Of a stretch of DNA of 64,000 bases, positions 17,308 to 26,013 are shown in pieces (within the stretch, counting starts at the first letter, position 1; every line of letters begins with the position of its first letter). The stretch is from contig NZ_JAINDZ010000011.1 of the NCBI RefSeq assembly GCF_019802345.1, positions 62,001-126,000 on the forward strand, read 5' to 3'. The DNA is from Methylosinus sp. Sm6. GTDB taxonomy: Bacteria > Pseudomonadota > Alphaproteobacteria > Rhizobiales > Beijerinckiaceae. The notes beneath the pieces are model-generated. The model was not told the origin of the DNA, did not search any database, and saw nothing but the letters and a program-made list of their open reading frames with translations. The position numbers were made by a program, and so were the translations under genes.

Positions 17308-18755
17308 AGGTTCTCGCCGCCTTCCTCGCCAACACCGTCGCCAATTTCCTGATCGGCCTTCTGGTCGCGAAATTTCTCGGCCCCGAGGAATATGGCCGCT
17401 TCGCGCTCGCCTTCGCCATCGGCGTCATCGTTCAGACGGCGCTGTTCGACTGGATGCGCCTCTCCGCCACTCGCTTCTATTCGACCCGCGTGCGCGAGGC
17501 GGAGCCCGCCATACGCTCGACGCTCGATTTTTCCTTCCTCGCGGTCGCGGCGGCGCTCACGCTGCTCGGCGGCGTCTTCCTCCTCGTCGCGCCGACCGTC
17601 TCGCTCGGCGACGCGCTGATCGCCTTGGCGCTGGCGACGGCGGCGATCAACGGCCTCTTCGATTATTCGACCGCTCTCCTGCGCGCCCGCTTCGAGGACC
17701 GGCACTATGGCCGCGTGGTGCTGACGAAGAACATCCTCGCCCTGCTGCTCACGGGTGGCGGCGCCTTCGTCTTTCATTCCGCAGGCATGGCGCTCGCGGG
17801 GAGCCTCGCGAGCATTTTCGGCGCCGTGCTGACCGCACGCGCCTCCCTCGCCGATCCGGGCGCCTCGCCGCGCGGCGCGCGGCTCGACACGGCCCATATG
17901 CTCATCGCCTATAGCGCGCCGATCGTCGCGGCGAACATGCTCTATCAATCCGTGCCGCTCGCGATCCGCGCGATGGCGTCGAGCTATTACGGCTTCGCGG
18001 AGACGGGTCAGTTCTCGCTCGCCTACGACCTCGGCATCCGCGCCATTTATGCGCTCGGCTCGGCGCTCGACGTGCTGCTGTTCCAGATCGCGGTCGCGGC
18101 GCATGAGCGGCACGGGTCGGAGAAGGCCAAGGAGCAGATCGCCCGCAATATGACGATCGTCGCCGCCTTCCTGCTGCCGGCCTGCGCCGGCGTCTGGCTC
18201 ACCATGCCCTCGATCGAGGAGCTGATCGTGCCCGCGCAGTTCCGCGGGCCCTTCGGCCATTATCTCGATCTGCTGCTGCCCGGCCTCTTCGCCATGGGAC
18301 TGATCCAATTCGCCGTCAATCCAGTGTTCCAGATCGAGAAGAAGACCGCGCCGCTGATCGGCGCCGCCTCGCTGGCCGTGGTCTCGGGACTGGCCTTCGC
18401 GCTGGCGCTGCCGCGCGGCGCCGACGCTTCCAGCCTCGCTCTCGCCCAATGCGGCGCCTATATCGTCGCCCTCGGCGCGCTGATCGCCTTCGCCGCGCGC
18501 GCCGCGCCGCAATGGCCGCGCCTGCGCGACCTGCTCGCCGCGCTCGCCGCCACCGGAGCGATGATTCTGGCCGTGCGGCCCCTTGCCACGCTCGCCCCCG
18601 GCGCGACGACGCTGCTGATGCAGATCGGCGTCGGCGCTGTCGTCTATGGCGGCGCGACGCTGCTCCTCGACACCGCGGGCCTGCGCGGCCTCGCCGTGGG
18701 GGTCGCGCGCCCGCTCCTCTCCCGCGTCTTGGCCAGAGCTCGGACCGCGCTATAA
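17304..18755 (+). CDS. Polysaccharide flippase / MVF-superfamily membrane protein
   Basis: A 483-residue protein with about 12-14 predicted membrane helices, resembling Wzx-type oligosaccharide flippases. The N-terminus has FLANTVANFLIGLLVAKFLG followed by PEEYGRFALA, the recurrent motif of the family. GTG 17304 overlaps the beta-lactamase stop (GTGA), which fixes the start; the longer open frame from 16749 is out-of-frame beta-lactamase sequence. No glycosyltransferase or polymerase genes adjoin, so the lipid-linked substrate is unknown. Coupling to an OXA gene is unusual. Confidence 0.85.
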   Translation: MKVLAAFLANTVANFLIGLLVAKFLGPEEYGRFALAFAIGVIVQTALFDWMRLSATRFYSTRVREAEPAIRSTLDFSFLAVAAALTLLGGVFLLVAPTVSLGDALIALALATAAINGLFDYSTALLRARFEDRHYGRVVLTKNILALLLTGGGAFVFHSAGMALAGSLASIFGAVLTARASLADPGASPRGARLDTAHMLIAYSAPIVAANMLYQSVPLAIRAMASSYYGFAETGQFSLAYDLGIRAIYALGSALDVLLFQIAVAAHERHGSEKAKEQIARNMTIVAAFLLPACAGVWLTMPSIEELIVPAQFRGPFGHYLDLLLPGLFAMGLIQFAVNPVFQIEKKTAPLIGAASLAVVSGLAFALALPRGADASSLALAQCGAYIVALGALIAFAARAAPQWPRLRDLLAALAATGAMILAVRPLATLAPGATTLLMQIGVGAVVYGGATLLLDTAGLRGLAVGVARPLLSRVLARARTAL

Positions 18756-18811
18756 ACTGTCGGGCGGCAAGGATCGGAACCGGGCGGCGACCGGGCGAGG
18801 AGAAAAATTCG

Positions 18812-19516
18812 ATGGTGCTGCCGCTTCATGACGACGCGCCGCTGAAATATGTGCGGCGGCCGATCGTCAACTGGTCGCTGATCGCGGTCAATATCGCCGT
18901 CTTCGTCGCCGTGTTCAGCGAATTTCTGGGCGACCCGCTGACGGTGATTCGCGGCTTCGGCCTCATTCCGGCGGTGCTGTTCGGCCATGCCGAGCTCGCC
19001 CGCTGGATCGTGACGCCGGGCGCCGACTGGACAGTGCTGACCAGCCTCTTCTTTCATTCGGGGCTCGGCCACCTCGCCGCCAATATGATCTTTCTCTATG
19101 TCTTCGGCGACAATGTCGAGGACGCGATGGGCTCCGTCCGCTACCTCGCCTTTTACCTGCTCTGCGGCGTCACGGCGGGGCTGCTGTTCGCCTTCGGCGC
19201 GCCGCTGACCATTCATCCGTTGGTCGGGGCCTCCGGCGCGATCTCGGGCGTCTGCGCCGCCTTCATCCTGCTCTATCCGCGCTCGACCATTTTCGGCCTC
19301 GTCGCCGGAATCATTCCGATCCATGCGCCGGCCTCGCTGTTCGTCGGCGCCTGGATCGTCTTCCAATTGTTCAATGCTCTCACCGACGAGCAGGGGCACG
19401 TCGGCTGGTGGGCGCATGTCGGCGGCATTGTCGCCGGGCTCGCGCTGACGCCCTTGTTCAAGCGCCGGGATGTGCGCTGGTTCGGCCCGATCCCGTTCCG
19501 AGGGCCGTGGGGGTGA
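18812..19516 (+). CDS. Rhomboid family intramembrane serine protease
   Basis: A 234-residue, six-helix membrane protein. Helix 2 carries HLAAN (His87, Asn91), helix 4 GASGAISG with nucleophile Ser141, and helix 6 AHVGGIVAG with His202, giving the rhomboid Ser-His dyad. TIHPLVGASG and the L1-loop region are intact, so it is probably an active protease. ATG 18812 follows CGAGGAGAAA; the frame is open from 18449 only as a shadow of the flippase gene. The natural substrate is unknown. It lies 56 nt after the flippase and could be cotranscribed. Confidence 0.93.
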   Translation: MVLPLHDDAPLKYVRRPIVNWSLIAVNIAVFVAVFSEFLGDPLTVIRGFGLIPAVLFGHAELARWIVTPGADWTVLTSLFFHSGLGHLAANMIFLYVFGDNVEDAMGSVRYLAFYLLCGVTAGLLFAFGAPLTIHPLVGASGAISGVCAAFILLYPRSTIFGLVAGIIPIHAPASLFVGAWIVFQLFNALTDEQGHVGWWAHVGGIVAGLALTPLFKRRDVRWFGPIPFRGPWG

Positions 19517-19559
19517 GGCGATTGGCTAGAATGGCGAGGTCCCGGGGCGGTTCCGGGGT

Positions 19560-19588
19560 TTGACAGTGGCGCCCGCCGAGGTTACCAG
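19560..19588 (+). promoter_or_regulatory. Possible promoter for etfB-etfA
   Basis: A consensus -35 hexamer TTGACA lies at 19560-19565 in the 203-nt gap before etfB, with a weak -10 candidate TACCAG at 19583 after 17 nt. Only the -35 is convincing. Confidence 0.3.
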
Positions 19589-19719
19589 AGCATTATCCGA
19601 GCGTTCCGCGCGCGCTCCGCGCCACGGAGCGACGTTCCTTCGTTGCTGGCGCGGCGCTCGAAGGGCGGCTCGATTTTCGAACATTCGAGACGAACGTCAA
19701 TCTCGCCGGGAGTTGCGCG

Positions 19720-20466
19720 ATGAAGGTTCTCGTGCCCGTCAAACGGGTAGTCGACTATAACGTCAAGATCAGGGTGAAGGCAGACGGGACCGGCGTCGAC
19801 GTCGCCAATGTGAAATTCTCGATGAATCCCTTCGACGAGATCGCCGTCGAGGAGGCGCTGCGCCTGAAAGAAGCCGGCAAGGCGACCGAAGTGGTTCTCG
19901 TCTCCATCGGCCCGGCCAAGGCCGACGACACGATCCGCGCCGGCCTCGCCATGGGCGCCGACCGCGCCATCCATGTGAAGACCGACGAGACCGTCGAGCC
20001 GCTCGCCGTCGCCAAGATCATCGCCAAGATCGCCGGCGAGGAGCAGCCCGGGCTGATCATCCTCGGCAAGCAGGCGATCGACGACGACAGCAATCAGACT
20101 GGCCAGATGCTTTCGGCTCTGCTCGGCTGGGGCCAGGGCACTTTCGCCTCCAAGGTGGAGATCGCCGATGGCTCCGTCGATGTGACGCGCGAGGTCGATG
20201 GCGGCCTGCAGACCGTCAGCTTGAGGCTGCCGGCGGTGGTGACGACCGACCTGCGCCTCAACGAGCCGCGCTACGCCAGCCTGCCGAACATCATCAAGGC
20301 GAAGAAGAAAGAGGTCGCCGCCAAGACGCCCGCCGATTACGGCGTCGATATCTCGCCGCGCCTCGAGGTGCTGAAGACCGCCGAGCCGCCGGCGCGCAAG
20401 GCCGGAGTCAAGGTGGGCTCGGTTCCCGAGCTGCTGGACAAGCTCAAGACTGCGGGAGTTCTTTAG
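19720..20466 (+). CDS. etfB: Electron transfer flavoprotein subunit beta
   Basis: EtfB binds AMP and, with EtfA, carries electrons from acyl-CoA and related dehydrogenases to ETF-ubiquinone oxidoreductase. The 248-residue protein starts [20 protein letters not shown], has [16 protein letters not shown], the [16 protein letters not shown] segment, and the C-terminal KAKKKE recognition-loop region (about residues 192-197). Length is standard. The gene ends two bases before etfA and probably belongs to an operon with etfA and the hydroxyacyl-CoA dehydrogenase gene. Confidence 0.97.
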   Translation: MKVLVPVKRVVDYNVKIRVKADGTGVDVANVKFSMNPFDEIAVEEALRLKEAGKATEVVLVSIGPAKADDTIRAGLAMGADRAIHVKTDETVEPLAVAKIIAKIAGEEQPGLIILGKQAIDDDSNQTGQMLSALLGWGQGTFASKVEIADGSVDVTREVDGGLQTVSLRLPAVVTTDLRLNEPRYASLPNIIKAKKKEVAAKTPADYGVDISPRLEVLKTAEPPARKAGVKVGSVPELLDKLKTAGVL

Positions 20467-20468
20467 AG

Positions 20469-21413
20469 ATGACGGTTCTACTCGTCGCGGAAACGCAGGG
20501 CTCCGCGCTCGCCCCCGCCACCGCCAAGGCTCTGACCGCCGCGCTGCAGATCGGCGGCGGCGTGCATGTTCTCGTCGCCGGCGCGGGCGTCGGCCCGGCC
20601 GCCGAGGCTGCGGCAAAACTCTCGGGCGTCGACAAGGTTTTGGTCGCGGACGATGCGCTCTACGGCCATCAGCTCGCCGAGCCGCTGGCGGCGCTGATCG
20701 TCGGCCTCGCCGGCGCCTATGACGCGATCCTCGCGCCTTCGACCTCCTCGTCGAAGAATGTGCTGCCGCGCGTCGCCGCTCTGCTCGACGTCGCGCAGCT
20801 CTCCGACATCATCAAGGTGATCGCGCCCGATACGTTCGAGCGGCCGATCTACGCCGGCAACGCCATCCAGACCGTGCGGTCGAAGGACGCCAAGAAGGTG
20901 ATCACCGTGCGCACGGCCGCCTTCGCCGCGACCGGCGAGGGCGGCGCGGCTTCGATCGAAGCGATCGGCGCCGGCTCGGACCCCGCGCTGTCGAGCTTCA
21001 AGAGCGAGGCGCTGGCGAAATCCGAGCGGCCGGAGCTGACCGCCGCCAAGACCATCGTCTCGGGCGGGCGCGGGCTCGCCAGCGCCGAGAACTTCAAGGA
21101 CTATATCGAGCCGGTGGCGAACCGGCTCGGCGCGGCGATCGGGGCCTCGCGCGCGGCGGTCGACGCCGGCTATGCGCCCAATGATCTGCAGGTCGGCCAG
21201 ACCGGCAAGGTGGTGGCGCCGGACCTCTATGTCGCCGTCGGCATTTCGGGCGCGATCCAGCATCTCGCCGGAATGAAGGATTCGAAGGTGATCGTCGCGA
21301 TCAACAAGGACGAGGAGGCGCCGATCTTCCAGGTCGCAGACTTCGGCCTCGTCGCCGATCTCTTTCCGGCGCTGAAGGAGCTCGACGCCGAGCTGGCGAA
21401 AGCCGGACGGTGA
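20469..21413 (+). CDS. etfA: Electron transfer flavoprotein subunit alpha
   Basis: The 314-residue FAD-binding subunit of ETF. The C-terminal FAD domain shows [72 protein letters not shown] and [10 protein letters not shown], the standard signature blocks. It follows etfB immediately. A 12-bp perfect hairpin lies just after the stop, before the dehydrogenase gene, and may limit read-through. Role: electron transfer for fatty-acid, ethylmalonyl-CoA or amino-acid catabolism. Confidence 0.97.
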   Translation: MTVLLVAETQGSALAPATAKALTAALQIGGGVHVLVAGAGVGPAAEAAAKLSGVDKVLVADDALYGHQLAEPLAALIVGLAGAYDAILAPSTSSSKNVLPRVAALLDVAQLSDIIKVIAPDTFERPIYAGNAIQTVRSKDAKKVITVRTAAFAATGEGGAASIEAIGAGSDPALSSFKSEALAKSERPELTAAKTIVSGGRGLASAENFKDYIEPVANRLGAAIGASRAAVDAGYAPNDLQVGQTGKVVAPDLYVAVGISGAIQHLAGMKDSKVIVAINKDEEAPIFQVADFGLVADLFPALKELDAELAKAGR

Positions 21414-21417
21414 GACG

Positions 21418-21445
21418 TTCGCCCGGCGCGTCGGCGCCGGGCGAA
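21418..21445 (+). terminator. Strong hairpin after etfA
   Basis: Perfect inverted repeat TTCGCCCGGCGC / GCGCCGGGCGAA with a GTCG loop begins five bases after the etfA stop. There is no strong T-tract, so termination may be partial or the hairpin may protect the mRNA end. Confidence 0.55.
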
Positions 21446-21542
21446 ATCCGCCGGTTTTCAGACCGGCCGTTACCGCGCTATACTGATGAGAGAAGCGGCT
21501 CCGCTGCGTGAGCGAGCGCATTCTGGCTGTGGTGTTCCAAAA

Positions 21543-22424
21543 ATGGCCTCGGAAATTCGCAAGGTCGGCATCATCGGCGCCGGGCAGATGGGCAGAGGCA
21601 TCGCCCAGGTCTGCGCCCTCGCCGGATTCGATGTGGCGCTCAACGATCTGTCGGAGCAGCGCATCGTCGCCGGCATCGACGATATTTCGGCGCATCTCTC
21701 CCGCGCGGTCGAAAAGGGCGCGCTCGTCGAGGGCGACCGTGACGCCGCCATGGCGCGCATCCGTCCGGCGAAGGATTTCGCCGCCTTCTCCGACAGCGAC
21801 ATCGTGATCGAGGCTGCGACCGAGAATGAGGAGGTCAAGCGCGACATCCTCGCCGCGCTCGGCCCCACCCTGCGCCCCGGCGCGATGATCGGCACCAACA
21901 CCTCCTCGATCTCGATCACCCGCCTCGCCGCGGTGACCGGCAGGCCGGAGCAGTTCATCGGGATTCATTTCATGAATCCCGTGCCCAAGATGCAGCTGGT
22001 CGAGATCATCCGCGGCATCGCCACCGAGGACAAGACCTTCGAGGCCGCCAAGGGATTCGTCTGCGAGCTCGGCAAGACGGTGACGGTGTCGGAGGATTTC
22101 CCCGCCTTCATCGTCAATCGCATCCTGCTGCCGATGATCAACGAGGCGATCTACACGCTCTATGAGGGCGTCGGCTCGGTGGAGGCGATCGACACGGCGA
22201 TGCGGCTCGGCGCCAATCATCCGATGGGCCCGCTCCAGCTCGCCGATTTCATCGGCCTCGACGTCTGCCTCTCGGTGATGCAGGTGCTGCACGAGGGGCT
22301 CGCGGATTCGAAATATCGCCCCTGTCCGCTGCTCGTAAAATATGTCGAGGCAGGCTGGCTCGGCCGCAAGACTCAGCGCGGCTTCTATGATTATCGCAGC
22401 GGCACGCCGGTGCCGACTCGGTGA
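21543..22424 (+). CDS. 3-hydroxybutyryl-CoA dehydrogenase
   Basis: A 293-residue NAD(P)-dependent 3-hydroxyacyl-CoA dehydrogenase of the short PaaH2/HbdA type. The Rossmann motif IGAGQMGRGIAQ is at 11-22; catalytic residues fall in NTSSISIT and GIHFMNPVP with the active His, and the C-terminal domain has FIVNRILLPMINEA. ATG 21543 gives the family's normal start (MASEIRKVGIIG); a longer start at 21486 adds an unlikely leader. It follows etfBA on the same strand and likely works in butyryl/crotonyl-CoA interconversion linked to PHB metabolism or the ethylmalonyl-CoA pathway (inference). Confidence 0.93.
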   Translation: MASEIRKVGIIGAGQMGRGIAQVCALAGFDVALNDLSEQRIVAGIDDISAHLSRAVEKGALVEGDRDAAMARIRPAKDFAAFSDSDIVIEAATENEEVKRDILAALGPTLRPGAMIGTNTSSISITRLAAVTGRPEQFIGIHFMNPVPKMQLVEIIRGIATEDKTFEAAKGFVCELGKTVTVSEDFPAFIVNRILLPMINEAIYTLYEGVGSVEAIDTAMRLGANHPMGPLQLADFIGLDVCLSVMQVLHEGLADSKYRPCPLLVKYVEAGWLGRKTQRGFYDYRSGTPVPTR

Positions 22425-22470
22425 CGGATGAGAGGCGGGCCGTCAGGCTCGCATCGCGTCGGCAGGTAGC

Positions 22471-22489
22471 GCTTCAGTTTGAATTTCGG
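22471..22489 (+). repeat. Left arm of a 19-bp inverted repeat framing the methyltransferase gene
   Basis: GCTTCAGTTTGAATTTCGG here is exactly complementary to bases 23120-23138. The pair encloses 668 bp containing only the methyltransferase gene. No flanking target duplication is obvious. Confidence 0.85.
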
Positions 22490-22500
22490 CTTTCGATCCG

Positions 22501-23100
22501 ATGGATGCGGCGAAAAACATTATCGGCCTCTATCGACGACACGCGCTCGCCTGGACGAAAGCGCGGGGCGCGAGACTCGTCGAGGGCGCGTGGCTCGATC
22601 GGTTTTGCAGCCTCCTGCCGACCGCGCCGTCCGTGGTCGATATAGGGTGCGGGGCCGGCGAACCCATGGCGCGGCACCTCATCGAGCGTGGGGTCGAGGT
22701 CACGGGCGTGGACAGTTCCCCGGAAATGGCGGCTCTATTCACGCATAATTTTCCCGGTCATGTCGTGCAGGTCGCCGACATGCGGACTCTGCGCCTTGGT
22801 CGCCGTTTCGACGGTCTGCTCGCGTGGAACAGCTTCTTCCACCTTTCTCACGCCGATCAGCGCGGCGTTTTTCCCGTGTTCCGCGAGCACTCCGCCCCAC
22901 GCGCCGTCCTGATGTTCACGAGCGGTCCTTCGCACGGCGAGGCCATCGGCAGCCTCGAAGGCGAACCGCTCTATCACGCGAGCCTCGATGGCCCCGAGTA
23001 TCGTGCGCTGCTCGATGCGAATGGCTTCGATGTCGTGGCGCATGTGACGGAAGACCCGAATTGCGGCGGCCACACCATCTGGTTGGCGCAGCTGCGCTAA
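22501..23100 (+). CDS. Class I SAM-dependent methyltransferase
   Basis: A 199-residue soluble methyltransferase. Motif I VVDIGCGAGEP is at about 45-55, motif II VTGVDSSPEM at about 67-76, then VADMRTL and FDGLLAWNSFFHLSHADQ as the motif-IV region. The substrate cannot be told. ATG 22501 begins only 11 nt after the left arm of the 19-bp inverted repeat, and no strong ribosome site is visible. The gene ends 19 nt before the right arm. Being framed this way suggests it was moved as a unit or that the arms act as regulatory/terminator sequences. Confidence 0.87.
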   Translation: MDAAKNIIGLYRRHALAWTKARGARLVEGAWLDRFCSLLPTAPSVVDIGCGAGEPMARHLIERGVEVTGVDSSPEMAALFTHNFPGHVVQVADMRTLRLGRRFDGLLAWNSFFHLSHADQRGVFPVFREHSAPRAVLMFTSGPSHGEAIGSLEGEPLYHASLDGPEYRALLDANGFDVVAHVTEDPNCGGHTIWLAQLR

Positions 23101-23119
23101 GCCTGCTTTCCACCCCAAA

Positions 23120-23138
23120 CCGAAATTCAAACTGAAGC
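23120..23138 (-). repeat. Right arm of the 19-bp inverted repeat
   Basis: CCGAAATTCAAACTGAAGC, the exact reverse complement of 22471-22489, lies between the convergent methyltransferase and trmD genes. Confidence 0.85.
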
Positions 23139-23146
23139 ACGACCAG

Positions 23147-23845
23147 TCAGCCCCGTTTCTTGTCGTCCGGCGGCTGCAAATCCGGCCGCCGCTCACGCGT
23201 CAGTTCGAGCGCCTGTCCGCGCCGCCATTCGGCGATCTTGGCGTGGTCGCCGGAGAGCAGAATGTCCGGAATGGCGCGCCCCTCGAATTCGCGCGGGCGC
23301 GTATATTGCGGATATTCCAGGAGGCCCGCTTCAAAACTCTCCTCGACGCCCGACGCCGCCTCGCCCATGATGCCGGGCAGCAGGCGCACACAGGCGTCGA
23401 TTAGCGCCATGGCCGCGATCTCACCGCCCGAGAGCACATAATCGCCGATCGAGACTTCCTCGAGCGCGCGCGCCGCAATGATGCGCTCGTCGACGCCCTC
23501 GAAGCGCCCGCAGAGGATCACGACGCCCTCGCCTTCCACGAGGCGCCGAACCCGCGCCTGCGTCAAAGGCGCGCCGCGCGGGCTCATCAGCAGGCGCGGA
23601 CGCGCGTCGCCCGGCGGCGCGGCGGCGTCGACCGCGGCGGCGAGAACGTCGGCGCGCATGACCATGCCGGGGCCGCCGCCGGCCGGCGTATCGTCGACAG
23701 CGCGATGGCGCCCGAGCCCATGTTCGCGAATATTGCGCGCCTCGAGCGCCCAGGCGCCGCGCGCGAGCCCCTCGCCGGCGAGGGACAGCCCGAGCGGTCC
23801 GGGGAACATTTCGGGGAACAGAGTGAGGATGGTCGCGCGCCACAT
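23147..23845 (-). CDS. trmD: tRNA (guanine37-N1)-methyltransferase TrmD
   Basis: TrmD makes m1G37 next to the anticodon in tRNAs reading CNN and some other codons, preventing frameshifts. The 232-residue protein starts [19 protein letters not shown], and carries [37 protein letters not shown] (trefoil-knot SAM site) and the [23 protein letters not shown]-terminal block. The start at 23845 gives normal length; the frame extends upstream to 24010 without family sequence. The usual neighbours rpsP, rimM and rplS are absent: it stands alone between unrelated genes. Confidence 0.95.
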   Translation of the reverse strand: MWRATILTLFPEMFPGPLGLSLAGEGLARGAWALEARNIREHGLGRHRAVDDTPAGGGPGMVMRADVLAAAVDAAAPPGDARPRLLMSPRGAPLTQARVRRLVEGEGVVILCGRFEGVDERIIAARALEEVSIGDYVLSGGEIAAMALIDACVRLLPGIMGEAASGVEESFEAGLLEYPQYTRPREFEGRAIPDILLSGDHAKIAEWRRGQALELTRERRPDLQPPDDKKRG

Positions 23846-24003
23846 GCGGCGGCTTATGGCACGGGGGCGCGGAGCGGGAAAGGCGGCGCGTCCGTCGTGT
23901 CGCTGACGGTCGAGCCGCGGCTCCGCGACCGCCTCGGCGATTGCAAAGCCCGCGCCCTCTCGCCGATAATGCGCGCAAAGAGCATGAACGGTGGAAATTG
24001 CGA

Positions 24004-24330
24004 ATGTCACATTGCCTGCAGATCCTCGTGAGAGGAAAAATCTGGAAATATCCCGGCAAGGGCGGCTGGTGTTTCGTTTCGCTCGGCGATGGCGATTCGA
24101 AATCGCTGAAGGACGAAAAGCGCATCGGCCGCACCGCCTATGGCTTTGTGCCGGTGACCGCGACGCTCGGCTCCAGCGTCTGGAAAACGACGTTGTTCCC
24201 CTCGAAGGATGGGCCCTACCTCCTCGCGATCAAAGGCGAGGTGAGAGCAAAAGCGCAAGTCGGGGTCGGCGACGAGGTCGAGGTGAGCTGCGTCATCGCT
24301 CTCCAGCGAGAGCTGGACACGTTCCCCTGA
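24004..24330 (+). CDS. DUF1905 domain protein
   Basis: A 108-residue single-domain protein matching the DUF1905 beta-barrel family: [20 protein letters not shown] near the N-terminus, then [40 protein letters not shown] and VEVSCVIAL. The ATG at 24004 was chosen because the family starts shortly before this motif; a start at 23941 is possible. DUF1905 proteins are uncharacterised, sometimes joined to a YdeI-like OmdA domain, which is absent here. Divergent from trmD. Confidence 0.85.
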   Translation: MSHCLQILVRGKIWKYPGKGGWCFVSLGDGDSKSLKDEKRIGRTAYGFVPVTATLGSSVWKTTLFPSKDGPYLLAIKGEVRAKAQVGVGDEVEVSCVIALQRELDTFP

Positions 24331-24438
24331 GCGGCGGCGATTTCGATTTGGCCGCTCGCCTCGCCATGCGATAAAGCGGCATCGTGAGAATCGGCGCGGC
24401 CGCCGGCGTCTGCGGGCGGCTGGTCGCAGGAGAGGCTC

Positions 24439-25392
24439 ATGGAGCTCGTCGCAACGCCGAATAATCCGGTTCCGCCGCGCGGCTCGGCCTCCGCCGTGCG
24501 CACCGCGGACGGGCGCGTCTTGCGCGTCGCGACCTTCGCGACCGAAGGCGAGGCGCGCGGAACCGTCGCGCTGTTTCCGGGCCGGGCCGAGTTCATCGAG
24601 AAATATTTCGAGACGATCGGCGAATTGCTCGCGCGCGGCTATCACGTCGCGGCGATGGACTGGCGCGGCCAGGGCGGCTCCGAGCGCGACCTCGCCGATC
24701 CGCGCAAGGGCCACATCGACGATTTCGCGCTCTATCAGCGCGATCTCGACGCATTCATCGGCGAGACGCTGACGCTGTCCTGCCCGCGTCCCTGGCATGC
24801 GCTCGCCCATTCCATGGGCGCGGCGATACTGCTGGACCGCGCCCATTCGGCGCGCTCGCCATTCGAGCGCCTCGCGCTGATCGCGCCGATGATCGACATC
24901 GAGGGCCTGCGCTTTCCCAAGGGCGCGCGCGCGCTCGCCGACACGCTCGACATGTTCGGCCTCGGCGCCATGTATGTGCCGGGCGGCAACGGCCGATCGC
25001 TGATCGAGCTGCCGTTCGAAGGCAATCGGCTGACCTCCGACCACGCGCGCTTCGCGCGCAACGCCGAGCCGCTGGCCGTCGCGCCCAATCTCGCCGTCGG
25101 CGATCCGACAGTCGGCTGGATCAACGCGGCCTTCCGACTGATGAAGCAATTTTCCGCGCCCGAATATGCGCGCGCCATTCGCGCGCCGGCGCTGATCTTC
25201 TCCTGCGGGCGCGACCGCATCGTCTCCTCGCGCGCCATCGAACGCTTCGCGCGGCGCCTGCCGGTCGGCAATCTCGTCGCGATCCCCGGCGCGCGCCACG
25301 AATTGCTGATGGAGCGAGACGAATTGCGCGAGCAATTCTGGGCCGCGTTCGACGCATTCGTTCCGGGCGAAGCGGCGCCGGCGGAGACGTGA
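24439..25392 (+). CDS. Alpha/beta hydrolase (lysophospholipase-like)
   Basis: A 317-residue cytoplasmic hydrolase related to monoglyceride lipases/lysophospholipase L2. The nucleophile Ser125 lies in AHSMGAA; AAMDWRGQGGSER forms the oxyanion/strand-4 region; SCGRDRIVSS holds the acid residue and PGARHELLME the catalytic His. There is no signal peptide. ATG 24439 follows AGGAGAGG. It is followed 5 nt later by palindromic repeat copy 2, which also separates it from the convergent hydrogenase maturation protease gene. Substrate unknown. Confidence 0.88.
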   Translation: MELVATPNNPVPPRGSASAVRTADGRVLRVATFATEGEARGTVALFPGRAEFIEKYFETIGELLARGYHVAAMDWRGQGGSERDLADPRKGHIDDFALYQRDLDAFIGETLTLSCPRPWHALAHSMGAAILLDRAHSARSPFERLALIAPMIDIEGLRFPKGARALADTLDMFGLGAMYVPGGNGRSLIELPFEGNRLTSDHARFARNAEPLAVAPNLAVGDPTVGWINAAFRLMKQFSAPEYARAIRAPALIFSCGRDRIVSSRAIERFARRLPVGNLVAIPGARHELLMERDELREQFWAAFDAFVPGEAAPAET

Positions 25393-25397
25393 GCGAG

Positions 25398-25463
25398 TTG
25401 CGAGCCTCTTAGGCTCGCGGTCCAAAGCGCGCATCCTGGACCGCGAGCCTAAGAGGCTCGCAA
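25398..25463. repeat. Nested palindromic repeat, copy 2 (perfect 26-bp arms)
   Basis: Arms TTGCGAGCCTCTTAGGCTCG+CGGTCC and the exact complement flank a 14-nt loop. It lies between the convergent hydrolase and hydrogenase protease genes and contains the protease stop codon (25449-25451) and its last codons. It could serve as a bidirectional terminator-like structure. Confidence 0.88.
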
Positions 25464-25904
25464 TTCAGCGAGCGCCAGCCGAGCCGCCTCGATCGCGCCC
25501 GCCTCCGCCGCGCGCGACAGCGGCGCGCCCTGCGTGAAGCTCTCGCCCTCGATCGCATAGACGACGCAGACGCGCGGCAGGCCGCCCAGCGCGCGCGCGA
25601 GCTCGATCGCCGTCGCGAGACCGAGGCCATGGCTCGAAGCGCCGAACTCGTTCTGCGGCAGCGGCGCGCGCGCGACGTCGAAGCGCCGCACGGCGCCGGG
25701 CGCAGCGCCCGAGGCACAGGCGTCGATGAAGATCGCCAGCTCGGCGCCATCCATCGCCTCGAGCAGCGCCGTCGCCTCGCCGTCGCGCCCGATAATCTCG
25801 ACATCCGGCGGCGACGCCGCGCGCAACAGCGCCGCAGCGCGGCGGCCGGCGCCGTCGTCGCCGCGAAGTGGATTGCCGACGCCGATGACGACGCGCCGGT
25901 TCAT
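25449..25904 (-). CDS. [NiFe]-hydrogenase maturation protease
   Basis: A 151-residue endopeptidase of the HyaD/HybD/HoxW family that trims the C-terminus of the large subunit after nickel insertion. The N-terminus VVIGVGNPLRGDDGAG carries the Glu/Asp-type metal site (first Asp at about 16), IDACASG the second acidic site, and SSHGLGLATAIELA the third (His). It lies downstream of the large-subunit gene on the same strand, matching its substrate. The last residues RAS and the stop are encoded by palindromic repeat copy 2; copy 3 separates it from the large-subunit gene. Confidence 0.92.
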   Translation of the reverse strand: MNRRVVIGVGNPLRGDDGAGRRAAALLRAASPPDVEIIGRDGEATALLEAMDGAELAIFIDACASGAAPGAVRRFDVARAPLPQNEFGASSHGLGLATAIELARALGGLPRVCVVYAIEGESFTQGAPLSRAAEAGAIEAARLALAELRAS

Positions 25905-25924
25905 CGCGTGGCGCGCGCTTCGTA

Positions 25925-25985
25925 AAGCGAGCCTGAAGGCTCGCGGTTCGAGCGCTCCCTGGACCGCGAGCCTTCAAGCTCGCTT
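25925..25985. repeat. Nested palindromic repeat, copy 3
   Basis: AAGCGAGCCTGAAGGCTCGC then GGTTC, a 12-nt loop, and the near-complement GGACCGCGAGCCTTCAAGCT+CGCTT. It sits in the about 110-nt gap between the hydrogenase large-subunit and protease genes and could tune expression within the operon. Confidence 0.85.
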
Positions 25986-26013
25986 CCCGCTTCAAATCGA
26001 ATGAGGCGCGCCA

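Noticed and set aside
20478-22292. 604-codon minus-strand frame
   Set aside because: Shadow of etfA and the dehydrogenase gene.
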